A stretch of 52,279 bases of DNA from Planctomycetota bacterium (GCA_016190145.1 JACPRD010000001.1:1-52279), one strand, 5' to 3'; shown: positions 8,515 to 17,293, counted from the first letter of the stretch. Notes: generated by a model from the letters alone, not told the origin. Translations and numbers: made by a program.

Positions 8515-8646
8515 AGCTCGGAACTCGGAAGTCTGAACTCGGAAGGCTGAACCCATAACCCGAACTCACAACCCGGTCCCGATGGGGAGTTGCGAGTTCG
8601 GGTTGTTGGGTTCAGCCTTCCGAGTTCCGACTTCCGAGTTCTGAGC
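8515..8646. repeat. long word-type inverted repeat (GAACTCGGAA family)
   Basis: Two arms of about 60 nt (8515-8575 and 8587-8646) are near-complementary and composed of reiterated words such as GAACTCGGAA, GGCTGAACCC and AACCCGAACTC, with a loop of roughly 11 nt. It sits between divergently transcribed genes, so it cannot be a simple shared terminator. The rest of the 8452-8871 gap holds no ORF I can support; the flgB promoter should lie in 8650-8871, but I cannot identify it. Confidence 0.85.
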
Positions 8647-8871
8647 TACACGCAGACGGGGCGGCGTCTTCCGGCGAATTTTGCCGGAGGTTTCTGCCGA
8701 AATAATGAGAAGGGCCTCTCCGGCTGAAGGGCCCACGCTCCATGAATGCACGCAAGTCATTACGAGGCTTAGATTTGAGTCAACACAGAACCACGAACTA
8801 CGACCCCGGCCCCGGGTTTGCTTCCCAACCCACCGGGCGAACTGCCCCTCGAGCTTAAGGACCACCCCCGA

Positions 8872-9291
8872 ATGGACGTCACCAACGCCGGCGCCATCCC
8901 GACCATGGAAGCCGCCCTCGCGTACGCCTTCCGGCGCCATGAAATCATCGTCAACAACATCGCCAACTCGAGCACCCCCGGATTCCACGCACAGGACCTT
9001 CCCGTCGCGGAATTCAACGAGGTCCTCGCCCGCGCCACCCGGCCGGAGCGGCCCTCCCCCGTCGTCCTGGGGCAGCCGTTCGAGGGCGCCCGACCCTCCA
9101 TGCCCTCCTTCAACCCCACCCTGTTCTCGCCGAGCCCCGTGCCCGGCGTCCCCGGCGCCGACGGCAACACCGTCGTCCCCGAACTCGAAGCCTCGAAGAT
9201 GGCCAAAAACGCGGCCCTCTTCACCGCCCTCTCGCAACTCCTCGCCCGCCAGTACGACCTGATCGAAAAAGCCATCCGGGAAAGGATCTAA
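8872..9291 (+). CDS. flgB: flagellar proximal rod protein FlgB
   Basis: 139 residues from the ATG at 8872. The N-terminal rod signature RRHEIIVNNIANSSTPGFHA is diagnostic of axial proteins. The C-terminus (ASKMAKNAALFTALSQLLAR) forms the second coiled-coil arm. FlgB is the rod subunit nearest the MS ring and is exported by the flagellar type III apparatus without a signal peptide. First gene of the main locus, followed by flgC after 3 nt. The Pro-rich middle is typical of GC-rich FlgB. Confidence 0.93.
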   Translation: MDVTNAGAIPTMEAALAYAFRRHEIIVNNIANSSTPGFHAQDLPVAEFNEVLARATRPERPSPVVLGQPFEGARPSMPSFNPTLFSPSPVPGVPGADGNTVVPELEASKMAKNAALFTALSQLLARQYDLIEKAIRERI

Positions 9292-9294
9292 ACG

Positions 9295-9699
9295 ATGCTC
9301 GACGCCCTCGACATCTCCGCCAGCGCGCTCGCCGCCCAGCGGCAGCGCGTGGAAGTCATCGCGAACAACGTCGCCAACGCGCATACGACGCGCGACGCGT
9401 TCGGGCGCCCGAATCCATACCGCCGGCAGGACGTGGTGTTCCGCGTCGGCGTGCCGGGCAAGCCGGGCGCGGCGGGCGTCCACGTCGACCGCGTGGTGAG
9501 CGACCCCTCGCCGTTCCGCCTCGATCACAACCCCGGCCATCCCGACGCGAACGCCGAGGGGTTCGTCCGGATGCCGAACGTCTCCCCGGTCGTCGAAATG
9601 GTCAACATGATCGACGCCTCCCGGGCGTACGAACTGAACGTCACCGCGATGGACGCCACCAAGGGGCTGTTCAGCGCGGCGTTGAGGATCCTCGCGTGA
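9295..9699 (+). CDS. flgC: flagellar proximal rod protein FlgC
   Basis: 134 residues with the rod motif SASALAAQRQRVEVIANNVA, a middle RRQDVVFRV strand and the C-terminal VVEMVNMIDASRAYELNVTA arm common to FlgB/C/F/G. Length matches FlgC. It forms the proximal rod with FlgB. The stop overlaps the GTG start of fliE (GTGA), so they are coupled. Confidence 0.95.
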   Translation: MLDALDISASALAAQRQRVEVIANNVANAHTTRDAFGRPNPYRRQDVVFRVGVPGKPGAAGVHVDRVVSDPSPFRLDHNPGHPDANAEGFVRMPNVSPVVEMVNMIDASRAYELNVTAMDATKGLFSAALRILA

Positions 9700-9998
9700 G
9701 CGATTTCATCCTGCCGGTCGGGCCGCAGCCGATCCGCCCCGAGGGGCCGAAAGCTCCGGGGTCGTCGGAAGCCCCTGAAAAAGCGTTCAAGGACGTCCTC
9801 GCCGAGTCGATCGAGAAGGTGAATGCGCTTCAAAAGGAAGCGGACTCCGCGCAGGCCGCGCTGGCGACGGGCAAGACGGACAACGTGGCGGAGGTGTTCA
9901 CGGCGGTTCGGAAGGCCGAGCTCGCGTTCGAGACGCTGATGCAGATCAGGAACAAGCTGATGGATGCTTACGACGAAATCCAGAGGATGAGGATCTGA
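9696..9998 (+). CDS. fliE: flagellar MS-ring/rod adaptor FliE
   Basis: 100 residues from a GTG that overlaps the flgC stop. It contains FKDVLAESIEKVNALQKEAD and the C-terminal AELAFETLMQIRNKLMDAYD of FliE, which joins the rod to the MS ring and export gate. Length and order (flgB-flgC-fliE-fliF) are standard. Confidence 0.95.
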   Translation: MSDFILPVGPQPIRPEGPKAPGSSEAPEKAFKDVLAESIEKVNALQKEADSAQAALATGKTDNVAEVFTAVRKAELAFETLMQIRNKLMDAYDEIQRMRI

Positions 9999-10004
9999 GT
10001 TCCG

Positions 10005-10039
10005 GTTGCCGGTGACCAGTTGCCAGTGGCCAGTGACCC
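10005..10039. repeat. single-arm word repeat (CCAGTTGCCAGTGGCC family)
   Basis: Reiterated words GTTGCCGGTGACC, AGTTGCCAGTGGCC and AGTGACCC fill the fliE-fliF spacer. I see no matching right arm. The fliF SD (GGAGAG at about 10064) lies downstream and outside it. Confidence 0.6.
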
Positions 10040-10073
10040 GTAGACAGAGGACAGGACTCACACGGAGAGTGCC

Positions 10074-11666
10074 ATGAACTTCCTCAGGGAACAGCTCGCC
10101 CGCCTCCGGGACTTCCTCGCCAAGCTCTCGACGGCTCAGCGGGTCTCCCTCGGCCTCCTCGTGGTCGCGGTGCTGGCCTCGGTATTCCTGCTGTTCTCCA
10201 CGGGCACGACGCAGACGATGGTCGCGCTCACGCCCGCGGGGCAGCCGGCGGACGTGACGGCGGCGGTGCTGGAGAGCCTGAAGGCGAAAAACGTCCCGCA
10301 CAAGCTCGAAAACGGCGTCGTCATGGTGCCGCCCGACAAGCGCGACGAGCTGTTCGTGCAGCTGTACGGCGAGGGCGTGCTCCCCCAGGGCAAGAACCAG
10401 TTCGAGTGGCTGTGGACGCAGGACGTGTGGACGACGACGGAAGCGCGGCAGCGGCTGCAGTGGACGGACACGCTGCGCCGGCGGCTCGAAGCGGGCATCG
10501 CGTCGATGGACGCCGTCGAAGCCGCCGCGGTGCAGATCTCCCCGGGCGAGGACCCCACGACCGTCATCAACGCGCGGCCCGCGAAGGCGTCGGTGCACCT
10601 CAAGCTCAAGCGCGGCCGGACGCCGGGCGACGTCAACGCGCGCGCCATCGCGGACATGGTGGCGGCGTCGGTGCCGAACCTCGACCCGCAGGCCGTGATC
10701 ATCACCGACACGGCGATGAACTCGTACGAGATCCCCGACCCGTCGAAGCCGCACGTCCAGGCGGGGAACCTGCTGGCGCTCAAGAAGGAGCACGAGGAGT
10801 TCGCGTCGAAGAAGGCGAAGGACGCGCTCGCGTTCCTCCCCAAGGTGTCCGTGCAGGCCAACGTCGAACTCGACCTCGACAGCGTCGAGAAGGAATCGCA
10901 CAAGCCTCTTCCCGCCGAATCCGCCGTGCGCGTCAACGAGACGAGCGAGAAGCCCGTCGAGGTCGTGGGCGGCATCCCGGGCGTCGGGTCCGCGCTCGAG
11001 CCGGGCGGGCTCGCGGAGCCGGGCTCGGTCACGGGCGGCGCGGCCGAAACCGCCACCGGCAGCGAGACCACTTCCAGAAGGGAATTCGACAACGTCTTCG
11101 GAAGCGAGAAAACGAAGACGGTTTCGCCTCCCGGGAAGGTGAAGCAGATCACGCTCGCGGTCGTTGTACCGTACGGCGAGGCGATCCTCGCGCAGGACGG
11201 GTCGAAGCCCGCGACGCCGGAGGCGACGCAGGAGAATCTGACGGCGAACCTGCGCGACTGGACGATGCTCGTCGCCCGAGCCTGCAACGTGGAGATTGCG
11301 CAGATCAAGATGCACCCGGTCGCCTTTCCCGAGCCCGTCCGGATCGCGACGGCCACGCCGACGGAGCAGTGGCAGGGGCTTCTCTCGCGCTATGGCGGGC
11401 AGGGCGCGCTGTTCCTGCTCGCGCTCGTGTGCCTGTTCTTCATCTACCGCATCGTGCGCTCTTCCGTCCCGCGCGACGTGATGGAGGAGATCGAGCGCGT
11501 GCGGAGCGAGCTCGCGATCGCGCCCGAGGGGCCGTCTCTCGACCCCGCGACCGCGGCGGCCGACCTGCGTTCCGCCCGTCTCCAGGAGAAGGTGACCGAC
11601 CTCCTGCGGCGCAGCCCCCAGGCGGGCGCGTCGCTCATCCGCAACTGGATCGTGAGGGGCGAATGA
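10074..11666 (+). CDS. fliF: flagellar MS-ring protein FliF
   Basis: 530 residues with one transmembrane segment near residues 23-43 (LGLLVVAVLASVFLLF) and another near 443-462 (ALFLLALVCLFFIYRIV). Between them lie the ring-building domains, including ARQRLQWTDTLRRRLEAGI, VQISPGED, and VNARAIADMVAASVPNLDP. The C-terminal cytoplasmic tail ends in ASLIRNWIVRGE, the FliG-binding region. Length is normal. It forms the membrane ring on which the rod, switch and export gate assemble. An SD GGAGAG precedes the ATG; the stop overlaps fliG (ATGA). Confidence 0.97.
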   Translation: MNFLREQLARLRDFLAKLSTAQRVSLGLLVVAVLASVFLLFSTGTTQTMVALTPAGQPADVTAAVLESLKAKNVPHKLENGVVMVPPDKRDELFVQLYGEGVLPQGKNQFEWLWTQDVWTTTEARQRLQWTDTLRRRLEAGIASMDAVEAAAVQISPGEDPTTVINARPAKASVHLKLKRGRTPGDVNARAIADMVAASVPNLDPQAVIITDTAMNSYEIPDPSKPHVQAGNLLALKKEHEEFASKKAKDALAFLPKVSVQANVELDLDSVEKESHKPLPAESAVRVNETSEKPVEVVGGIPGVGSALEPGGLAEPGSVTGGAAETATGSETTSRREFDNVFGSEKTKTVSPPGKVKQITLAVVVPYGEAILAQDGSKPATPEATQENLTANLRDWTMLVARACNVEIAQIKMHPVAFPEPVRIATATPTEQWQGLLSRYGGQGALFLLALVCLFFIYRIVRSSVPRDVMEEIERVRSELAIAPEGPSLDPATAAADLRSARLQEKVTDLLRRSPQAGASLIRNWIVRGE

Positions 11667-12679
11667 CGCCGACCAAAGTCGCCGAGACGACGGGCCTCCG
11701 CAAGAGCGCGATCCTCCTCGTGTCGATCGACGCGGACCTCGCGGCGCGCATCCTCAGCGAGATGGACAGGGAACTCATCCGCGACGTGTCGGTGGAGATC
11801 GCGCGGCTGGAGGGCGTGACGCGCGAAGAGCGCGACGCCGTGCTCGAGGAGTTCTACCGGAACACGCTTCAGCTCGACGTACGCGCCCAGGGCGGCGTGC
11901 CGGCCGCGCGCGATCTTTTGAACCGCGTGCTGGACCCGGCGGACGCGAAGAAAGTGATCGAGACGCTCGAGGCCGCGACGCGGTCGACGCCGTTCGGGTT
12001 CCTGCGCAAGGCGGACCCCGTGAACCTGCTCACGTTCCTGCAGGACGAGCACCCGCAGACGGTCGCGCTGATCCTCTCGTACCTGCCTTCCCCGATGGCA
12101 GCCGAGGTCATCCAGGGGCTGCCGCAGCGGAAGCAGATCGAGGTGGTGAAGCGGATTTCGACGATGGAGCTGACGAGTCCGGAGATCCTCTCGCAGGTGG
12201 AGGGGGCGCTGGAGAAGCGGCTGTCGAGCCTGTTCGCGGAGGACCTGCGGAAGGCGGGCGGTCTCAAGACGGTGGCGTCGATCCTGAACCTGACGGACCG
12301 GTCGACGGAGCGCGGGATCCTGGACGCGATCGAGGAAGAGGATCCGACGATGGTGGACCACATCCGCAAGTTGATGTTCGTGTTCGAGGACATCAAGCGG
12401 ATCGACGATCACGGGATCCAGATCATTCTGAAGGACGTGGAGACGACGCAGCTCGCGCTGGCGCTGAAGGTGGCGGACGAGGATCTGCGGGACAAGTTCT
12501 TCAGGAACATGTCGAAGCGCGCGCAGGATCTGCTGCGCGAGGAGATGGAGTACATGGGGCCGCAGAGGTTGACGGATGTGGAGGCGGCGCAGCAGTCGAT
12601 CGTGGAGGTGGTGAGGAAATACGAGGAGTCGGGGGACATCGTGATTGAAGGAAGGGGCTCGTCGCAGATTGTGGTTTAA
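11663..12679 (+). CDS. fliG: flagellar motor switch protein FliG
   Basis: 338 residues, full length. The N-terminal domain (LRKSAILLVSIDADLAARIL) binds FliF. The middle domain has EHPQTVALILSYLP. The C-terminal torque domain carries MFVFEDIKRIDDHGIQIIL and EDLRDKFFRNMSKRAQDLLR, with the charged residues that meet MotA. FliG normally binds FliM through the EHPQ motif, but no fliM lies nearby. The ATG overlaps the fliF stop. Confidence 0.97.
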   Translation: MTPTKVAETTGLRKSAILLVSIDADLAARILSEMDRELIRDVSVEIARLEGVTREERDAVLEEFYRNTLQLDVRAQGGVPAARDLLNRVLDPADAKKVIETLEAATRSTPFGFLRKADPVNLLTFLQDEHPQTVALILSYLPSPMAAEVIQGLPQRKQIEVVKRISTMELTSPEILSQVEGALEKRLSSLFAEDLRKAGGLKTVASILNLTDRSTERGILDAIEEEDPTMVDHIRKLMFVFEDIKRIDDHGIQIILKDVETTQLALALKVADEDLRDKFFRNMSKRAQDLLREEMEYMGPQRLTDVEAAQQSIVEVVRKYEESGDIVIEGRGSSQIVV

Positions 12680-12687
12680 GGGCCGGG

Positions 12688-12793
12688 CAATTTTGAATTA
12701 TGAATTTTGAATCATGAATTAGACCCTCCGAACAAGCCTGGACGCCGGTTCGGAGGGTCTAATTCATAATTCAAAATTCAAAATTCAAAATTG
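12688..12793. repeat. 46-bp near-perfect inverted repeat (AATTTTGAATT family)
   Basis: Arms 12688-12733 and 12748-12793 are complementary at 44 of 46 positions, with a 14-nt loop. Outer parts are repeated TTGAATT/ATTCAAAA words; the inner part is CCTCCGAAC/GTTCGGAGG. It is strikingly AT-rich in a GC-rich genome and lies between co-transcribed fliG and fliH. A related element lies at 31521-31630. Confidence 0.92.
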
Positions 12794-12819
12794 TCCTTGA
12801 GGCACCGTCCAGCACCGCC

Positions 12820-13539
12820 ATGCCGATCATCAAACCGACCTCCTCCCACCCTCCCACTCACCTGTTCCAGGTCGAGGATCTCGACGCCAAGGCGAAACTC
12901 GCCCTCGAGGAGGCGCGCAAGGAGGCGGAGCGCATCGTCGCGGCGGCGCGGGCGGAGGCGGCGCGGCTCCTCGCGGAGGCGGAGGCGGAGCGCAAGGCGG
13001 CGGCGGAGCGCGGGTTCAACCAGGGGCTGGAGGCGGGCGTCGAGAAAGGGCGCGCGGAGGGACGGGAAGCCGGTCTCCTCGAGGCGCGCGCGGCGCACGC
13101 GGCCGAGTCCGCGCGCGTGCAGGCGGCGGTGACGGCGCTGGAAGCCGCGCTGGTCGACGCGGGCCGCCGCGCGGTGTCGGGCGCGGAAGCCGCGGTGATC
13201 CGCCTCGCCCTCGCGATCGCGACCTCCGTGGTAAAGCGCGAGGTCGCGCTCGACGAGGCCGCCGTGCGCGGCAACGTCGCGGCCGCCGTCGGGCTGGCCG
13301 CGCGGCGTTCGGGCATCGAGGTGCGGGTGAACCCGGCCGACCGCGCGACGGTCGAGCGGTACCTCCCGGACCTCGTCTCCCGGATGGAAGGCCTGTCGGT
13401 CGCCCTGCTCGTCGCCGATCCGACCGTCGGCCGCGGCGGCTGCCGCGTGGTGACGCCCGAAGGAACGGTCGACGCGGACATCGCGGTGCAGCTCCACGAA
13501 ATCGAGCGGGCCCTGCTGGGGAACGGGGAGCGCCCATGA
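12820..13539 (+). CDS. fliH: flagellar export regulator FliH
   Basis: 239 residues. A short N-terminal region is followed by a long charged helix (DLDAKAKLALEEARKEAERI, then AEAARLLAEAEAERKAA) and the glycine-spaced helix GFNQGLEAGVEKGRAEGREA, a hallmark of FliH. The C-terminal domain (VIRLALAIATSVVKREV, VADPTVGRGGCRVVTPEG) matches FliH/SctL stator proteins. FliH binds FliI and docks the ATPase at the C-ring. The stop overlaps fliI (ATGA). Confidence 0.93.
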   Translation: MPIIKPTSSHPPTHLFQVEDLDAKAKLALEEARKEAERIVAAARAEAARLLAEAEAERKAAAERGFNQGLEAGVEKGRAEGREAGLLEARAAHAAESARVQAAVTALEAALVDAGRRAVSGAEAAVIRLALAIATSVVKREVALDEAAVRGNVAAAVGLAARRSGIEVRVNPADRATVERYLPDLVSRMEGLSVALLVADPTVGRGGCRVVTPEGTVDADIAVQLHEIERALLGNGERP

Positions 13540-14837
13540 GCTTCCTCGACTCCGCGGCCTCCCTCGTTGACGCGCTCACGCCGATCCGCCTCACCGGCCG
13601 CGTCGCGCGCGTCACGGGCCTCGTCATCGAGGCCGAAGGCATCAGCCTGCCCGTCGGAAGCGTCTGCGAAGTCGGCCCCACCCGCGTCCGCGCGGAATGC
13701 GTCGGCTTCCGCGAAGACCGCGCCCTCCTCATGCCCCTCGGCGACGTCCGCGGCCTCCGCCGCAACGACCCCGTCGTGAGCGTCCCCGGCGGCGCCTCCG
13801 TCCCCGCCGGCCCCGACCTCCTCGGCCGCGTCGTCAATGCCCTCGGCGAAGCCATCGACGGCGGCCCTCCCCCGCTCGCAGGCCCCCGCAACCCCGTCTA
13901 CGCCGCCGCCCCCGGCGCCCTCCAGCGCGAACGCATCACCCGCGCCCTCCCCGTCGGCGTCCGCGCCATCGACGGCCTCAATACCCTCGGCGCGGGCCAG
14001 CGCATCGGGCTTTTTTCGGGAAGCGGCGTCGGCAAGTCGCTGCTCATGGGAATGCTGGTCCGCAACACCGCGGCCGACGTCGTCGTGGTGGCGCTCGTGG
14101 GCGAGCGCGGGCGCGAGGTCAAAGATTTTCTCGAACGCGACCTCGGGCACGAGGGCCGCAAGCGCGCCGTGGTGGTGGTCGCGACCTCCGACGAGCCGCC
14201 GCTTCTCCGCGCCCGCGCCCCGTTCGTGGCGACCGCGATCGCCGAGGGATTCCGCGACCGCGGCGCGCACGTGCTGCTCCTCATGGACTCGATCACGCGC
14301 ATGGCAAACTCGCAGCGCGAGATCGGCATCTCGGCCGGCGAGCCCCCGGCGACCCGCGGGTACCCCCCTTCCGTCTTCTCCACCATGCCCAGGCTCCTCG
14401 AGCGCGCCGGCCGGACGCGCGAAGGCTCGATCACCGGCATCTACACCGTGCTCGTCGAAGGCGACGACATCAACGAACCCATCGCCGACACCGCGCGCGG
14501 CATCCTCGACGGCCACGTCTGGCTCTCGCGCGCCCTCGCGCAGCGCGGCCACTGGCCCGCCGTCGACGTCCTCGGCTCCCTCTCCCGCCTGATGTTCGAG
14601 CTCGTCACCCCCGAGCACCGCGCCGCCGCCGACCGCCTCCGCGCCCTCCTCGCCGCCCACCATTCCGCCGAAGACCTTCTCTCCATCGGCGCCTACCAGC
14701 GCGGCTCCAACCCCGAGGTCGACCGCGCCGTCGCGTCCATGGACCGCATCAACGCCTTCCTCCGCCAGCCCCTCGACGACCGCGCCCCCTTCGAGACGAC
14801 CGTCGCCGCCCTGCGCGCCCTCGCGGAGAAAGCCTGA
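13536..14837 (+). CDS. fliI: flagellum-specific export ATPase FliI
   Basis: 433 residues, normal length. Walker A GLFSGSGVGKSLLMG lies near residues 158-172. VVVALVGERGREVKDFLE and the Walker B strand VLLLMDSITRMANSQREI follow, then the type III ATPase signature GEPPATRGYPPSVFSTMP. It hydrolyses ATP to help unload export substrates with FliH and FliJ. Synonymous codon choice changes inside the gene: C-ending at both ends, G-ending around 14020-14320. Confidence 0.97.
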   Translation: MSFLDSAASLVDALTPIRLTGRVARVTGLVIEAEGISLPVGSVCEVGPTRVRAECVGFREDRALLMPLGDVRGLRRNDPVVSVPGGASVPAGPDLLGRVVNALGEAIDGGPPPLAGPRNPVYAAAPGALQRERITRALPVGVRAIDGLNTLGAGQRIGLFSGSGVGKSLLMGMLVRNTAADVVVVALVGERGREVKDFLERDLGHEGRKRAVVVVATSDEPPLLRARAPFVATAIAEGFRDRGAHVLLLMDSITRMANSQREIGISAGEPPATRGYPPSVFSTMPRLLERAGRTREGSITGIYTVLVEGDDINEPIADTARGILDGHVWLSRALAQRGHWPAVDVLGSLSRLMFELVTPEHRAAADRLRALLAAHHSAEDLLSIGAYQRGSNPEVDRAVASMDRINAFLRQPLDDRAPFETTVAALRALAEKA

Positions 14838-15283
14838 TGCGCCGCTTCGATTTCCGCCTCGATCCCGTCCTCAACCTCCGCCGCGCGGCCGAAGACACCG
14901 CGAAACGCGCGCACGCCGACGCCCGCCGCGCCGCAGCACTCCAGGCCGCCGCGCTCGCCGACCTCCAGGCCGCCGAACGCCGCGCGAAAGACGACCTCCG
15001 CGACGCCCAGCGCGCCCGCGAGCTCGTCGTCGGCGACCTCATGGCCCACCAGCGCTTCGCCCTCTCCCTCGCCCGCTCCATCGCCGCCGCGCGCCGGAAA
15101 CTCGCCGACCTCGAAGCCGCCGCCACCGCCGCGCGCGAGGACCTCGTCGCCGCCGCCCGAGCCCGCAAAGCCCTCGAAAATCTCCGCGAACGCCGCCACC
15201 AGGAATGGACCGCGGAATCCCTCCGCGAGGAACAGAAAACCCTCGACGAAATCGGCCAGTCCGTCAGGAGCGCCCTCCGATGA
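14837..15283 (+). CDS. fliJ: flagellar export chaperone-like FliJ
   Basis: 148 residues, one continuous coiled coil. It opens MRRFDFRLDPVLNLRRAAED, the typical FliJ start (F-F-L-xxVL-LR), and ends with RRHQEWTAESLREEQKTLDE, the family C-terminus. FliJ inserts into the FliI ring as a stalk-like subunit and contacts FlhA. Its start shares one base with the fliI stop. Confidence 0.9.
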   Translation: MRRFDFRLDPVLNLRRAAEDTAKRAHADARRAAALQAAALADLQAAERRAKDDLRDAQRARELVVGDLMAHQRFALSLARSIAAARRKLADLEAAATAAREDLVAAARARKALENLRERRHQEWTAESLREEQKTLDEIGQSVRSALR

Positions 15284-15891
15284 ACCGCTTCTCCACCTTC
15301 CTCCTCAGGTTCGCCGTCGTCTTCAGCCTCGTCACCACCCTCTGCCTCGGCGTCGCCGTCGCAACGCTCTGGGCCAACGGGTTCCTCACCGAAACGCGCA
15401 TCGCCGCGGCCGTGAACGGACTGCGCGGCGAGTCCGCGGAACGCGACCCGGCCCCGCCCCGCGCGACGGCCGGCGACCCGGCGGCGGCGCGCGAAATGGA
15501 AGGGCTGGTCATGATCGCCGAAGCGCGCGAGCGCGACCTCCGGCTGCAGCTCGACCGCATCCGCACGGAGAAGAAGGCCGCCGAAAAGAAAACCGCGGGA
15601 AGCGCGCCGAAGCCCGAAGAGCCCTCGCCCGCCGGGGCCGCGCCCGCCGCGACGAAAACGCCGGCCGGCGACAGGTTCCAGACCAACCTCCAGATCCTGC
15701 GGAATCACCAGCCGAAGACCGCCGCCGCCCTCATGGCCGACTGGGAGAAAACCGAAATCGTCGCGTACCTCCGAGCCCTGAAGCCCTACGAAGCCGCCGA
15801 TATCCTCGCCGCCCTCTTCGCCCTGCCGAAAAAGGGCGAAACCGACTACGCCATGAAAGCCCGCGAAATCCAGTCCGAGCTCGGCAAGTAG
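15280..15891 (+). CDS. motE: MotE-like membrane coiled-coil protein
   Basis: 203 residues. One N-terminal transmembrane segment (RFAVVFSLVTTLCLGVAVAT) is followed by an acidic coiled coil, an Ala/Pro linker and a C-terminal helical domain (LRNHQPKTAAALMADWEKTE, YLRALKPYEAADILAALFA) that resembles the MgtE N-terminal superhelix. This is the layout of MotE, a periplasmic stator/FliL-region chaperone-type protein usually found after fliJ and before fliK. ATGA overlap with fliJ supports co-expression. Confidence 0.68.
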   Translation: MNRFSTFLLRFAVVFSLVTTLCLGVAVATLWANGFLTETRIAAAVNGLRGESAERDPAPPRATAGDPAAAREMEGLVMIAEARERDLRLQLDRIRTEKKAAEKKTAGSAPKPEEPSPAGAAPAATKTPAGDRFQTNLQILRNHQPKTAAALMADWEKTEIVAYLRALKPYEAADILAALFALPKKGETDYAMKAREIQSELGK

Positions 15892-16000
15892 GCCCCAGGA
15901 CGGGGAATGGGGAAAGGAGAATGGGGGAACGTGAAAGGCCTCGGTCGAGGGCTCTTCCCGTTCCCCCCTTCCCCATTCTCCCGTTCCCCGTCCTGGGTCC
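15891..16000. repeat. word-type inverted repeat (GGGGAATGGGGAA family)
   Basis: The left arm (15891-15931) is purine-rich, with reiterated GGGGAATGGGGAAAGGAGAA words. The right arm (15959-16000) is its pyrimidine complement with a few mismatches. The outermost bases pair as CCAGGACGGGG/CCCCGTCCTGG. It fills the motE-fliK spacer. Half of the same family recurs at 28348-28382. Confidence 0.85.
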
Positions 16001-16011
16001 TGCTGCTCACG

Positions 16012-16023
16012 AAAGGAGGTGAT
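16012..16023 (+). promoter_or_regulatory. strong ribosome-binding site of fliK
   Basis: AAAGGAGGTGAT is an ideal anti-16S match. Its GGAGG core is 10 nt before the ATG at 16030, which fixes that start against the in-frame upstream ATG at 15907 inside the repeat. An ATG at 16022 is in a different frame. Confidence 0.85.
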
Positions 16024-16029
16024 GAAACG

Positions 16030-17283
16030 ATGCAGTCAGTCTCCCGTGTCAGTCCCCAGATCGCAGCCCCGGCGCTTCCCGTGCCTGAAAAGAGCACGGA
16101 AGCGGATTTCGCCGCGGTCCTGGGAGGTCTGTTTGCGGCGTTGCAGGCGAGCCCGGCGCCTGTGGCCGCGCGTGAATCGCAGGAGCCGGACCTGGCGCCG
16201 GTTTCGAGGGACGTCCCGCAGGCTGCGACGCCGCGCGAGGACGCGCCCGCGGATCCGCGCGAGCCGGCGGCCCGGCCGGAGGATCCGGCGGCGGAAGTCC
16301 GTCCCGAGGGGACGCGGCCGAAGCCGGCGGAGGAGGGGCAGGTCGCGAACGAGCGGCCCGCTCCGGCCCCGGCGGCGGAGCCCGAGGCGACGTCGCCCCG
16401 GCCCGCGGTTCCCGTGAAGTCCGTTCCCGCTCCGCAGGCGGCGTTCGTGCCGGCGGCGGCGGCGGAAACGGCGGAACCGGTCGTGCCTCAGGGTTCCGTG
16501 CCCGAAGCGGTTTCGACCGTCCCGTCCGCAACGCCGAAGGTCGGGGCGGTGGCGGCCGCGGCGCCGGTGGAACCGTCGATTGTCGTGCCGTCCGTCGTGC
16601 CGTCCGCTGTTTCGTCCGTCGTTCCGTCCGACGTCCCGGTCGCCGTGGATACGGCCCTGGAGACGCCCGTGCTGCCGAAGGCGGAGGTCCCGGCCCCGTT
16701 GGCCAACCCCGCTTCCCCGGCCGCCGCGGCCCTCGCGGTGCCCGTGCCCATGCCCGCGCCCGTGCCCGGCTCCGTCGAGCCCCGCCCGGTCGCCGCTTCC
16801 GAGAACGTCGCACCGGTCTCCCTTCCCGCCTCCGGCCCCGCTTCGGGCGCCGCCCCTCGGATCGCGAGGACGGCCGCTCCGCTGGCGCCGGCGATGGTGG
16901 AGCGGATTTCGGTGGTCGTGAAGATGCAGGCGAACCAGGGTGGCGGGCGCGTCCGCATGCTCCTTCATCCCCCGCACCTGGGGGCGCTGAAGGTGGACGT
17001 GACCGTCCGCGACGGCGCCGTCTTCGCGAGGATGGAGACCGAGACCGCGGCCGCGCGGCATGCCCTTCAGTCGCACCTCGGCGAGCTCCGGCAGTCGCTG
17101 GAGGAGCACGGGCTGTCGCTCGGGCAGATGTCGGTGCATGTCGGCCACGGAGGCGGGGAGTCGCAGGCGGGCGGGTTCGCCGCGCCGGGCTCGAGTTCGC
17201 CGGTCGTGGAGGGCGTGGAGGAGTCGGTGCAGGATGCCCGGCTGGAAGCCCGCATTTCGCGGCTTCTGGATGTGACCGTTTAA
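16030..17283 (+). CDS. fliK: flagellar hook-length control protein FliK
   Basis: 417 residues. Residues about 30-285 are a low-complexity Pro/Ala/Val/Glu linker, the ruler region. A folded C-terminal domain (about 290-400) holds ISVVVKMQANQGGGRVRMLL, HPPHLGALKVDVTV, METETAAARHALQSHLGELR and LEEHGLSLGQMSVHV, the FliK/Flg_hook fold that contacts FlhB and triggers the substrate switch. The stretch of VPSVVPSAVSSVVPSDVP repeats may vary between strains. flgD follows after 10 nt. Confidence 0.93.
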   Translation: MQSVSRVSPQIAAPALPVPEKSTEADFAAVLGGLFAALQASPAPVAARESQEPDLAPVSRDVPQAATPREDAPADPREPAARPEDPAAEVRPEGTRPKPAEEGQVANERPAPAPAAEPEATSPRPAVPVKSVPAPQAAFVPAAAAETAEPVVPQGSVPEAVSTVPSATPKVGAVAAAAPVEPSIVVPSVVPSAVSSVVPSDVPVAVDTALETPVLPKAEVPAPLANPASPAAAALAVPVPMPAPVPGSVEPRPVAASENVAPVSLPASGPASGAAPRIARTAAPLAPAMVERISVVVKMQANQGGGRVRMLLHPPHLGALKVDVTVRDGAVFARMETETAAARHALQSHLGELRQSLEEHGLSLGQMSVHVGHGGGESQAGGFAAPGSSSPVVEGVEESVQDARLEARISRLLDVTV

Positions 17284-17293
17284 GGAGAACGCC

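Noticed and set aside
8677..8703. GCCGAAAT as a sigma-28 -10 box before flgB
   Set aside because: No TAAA-like -35 is found at the required spacing, and flgB is not usually a late gene.
12688..12793. CRISPR array
   Set aside because: The repeats are 7-10-nt degenerate words with no unique spacers of constant length and no cas genes.
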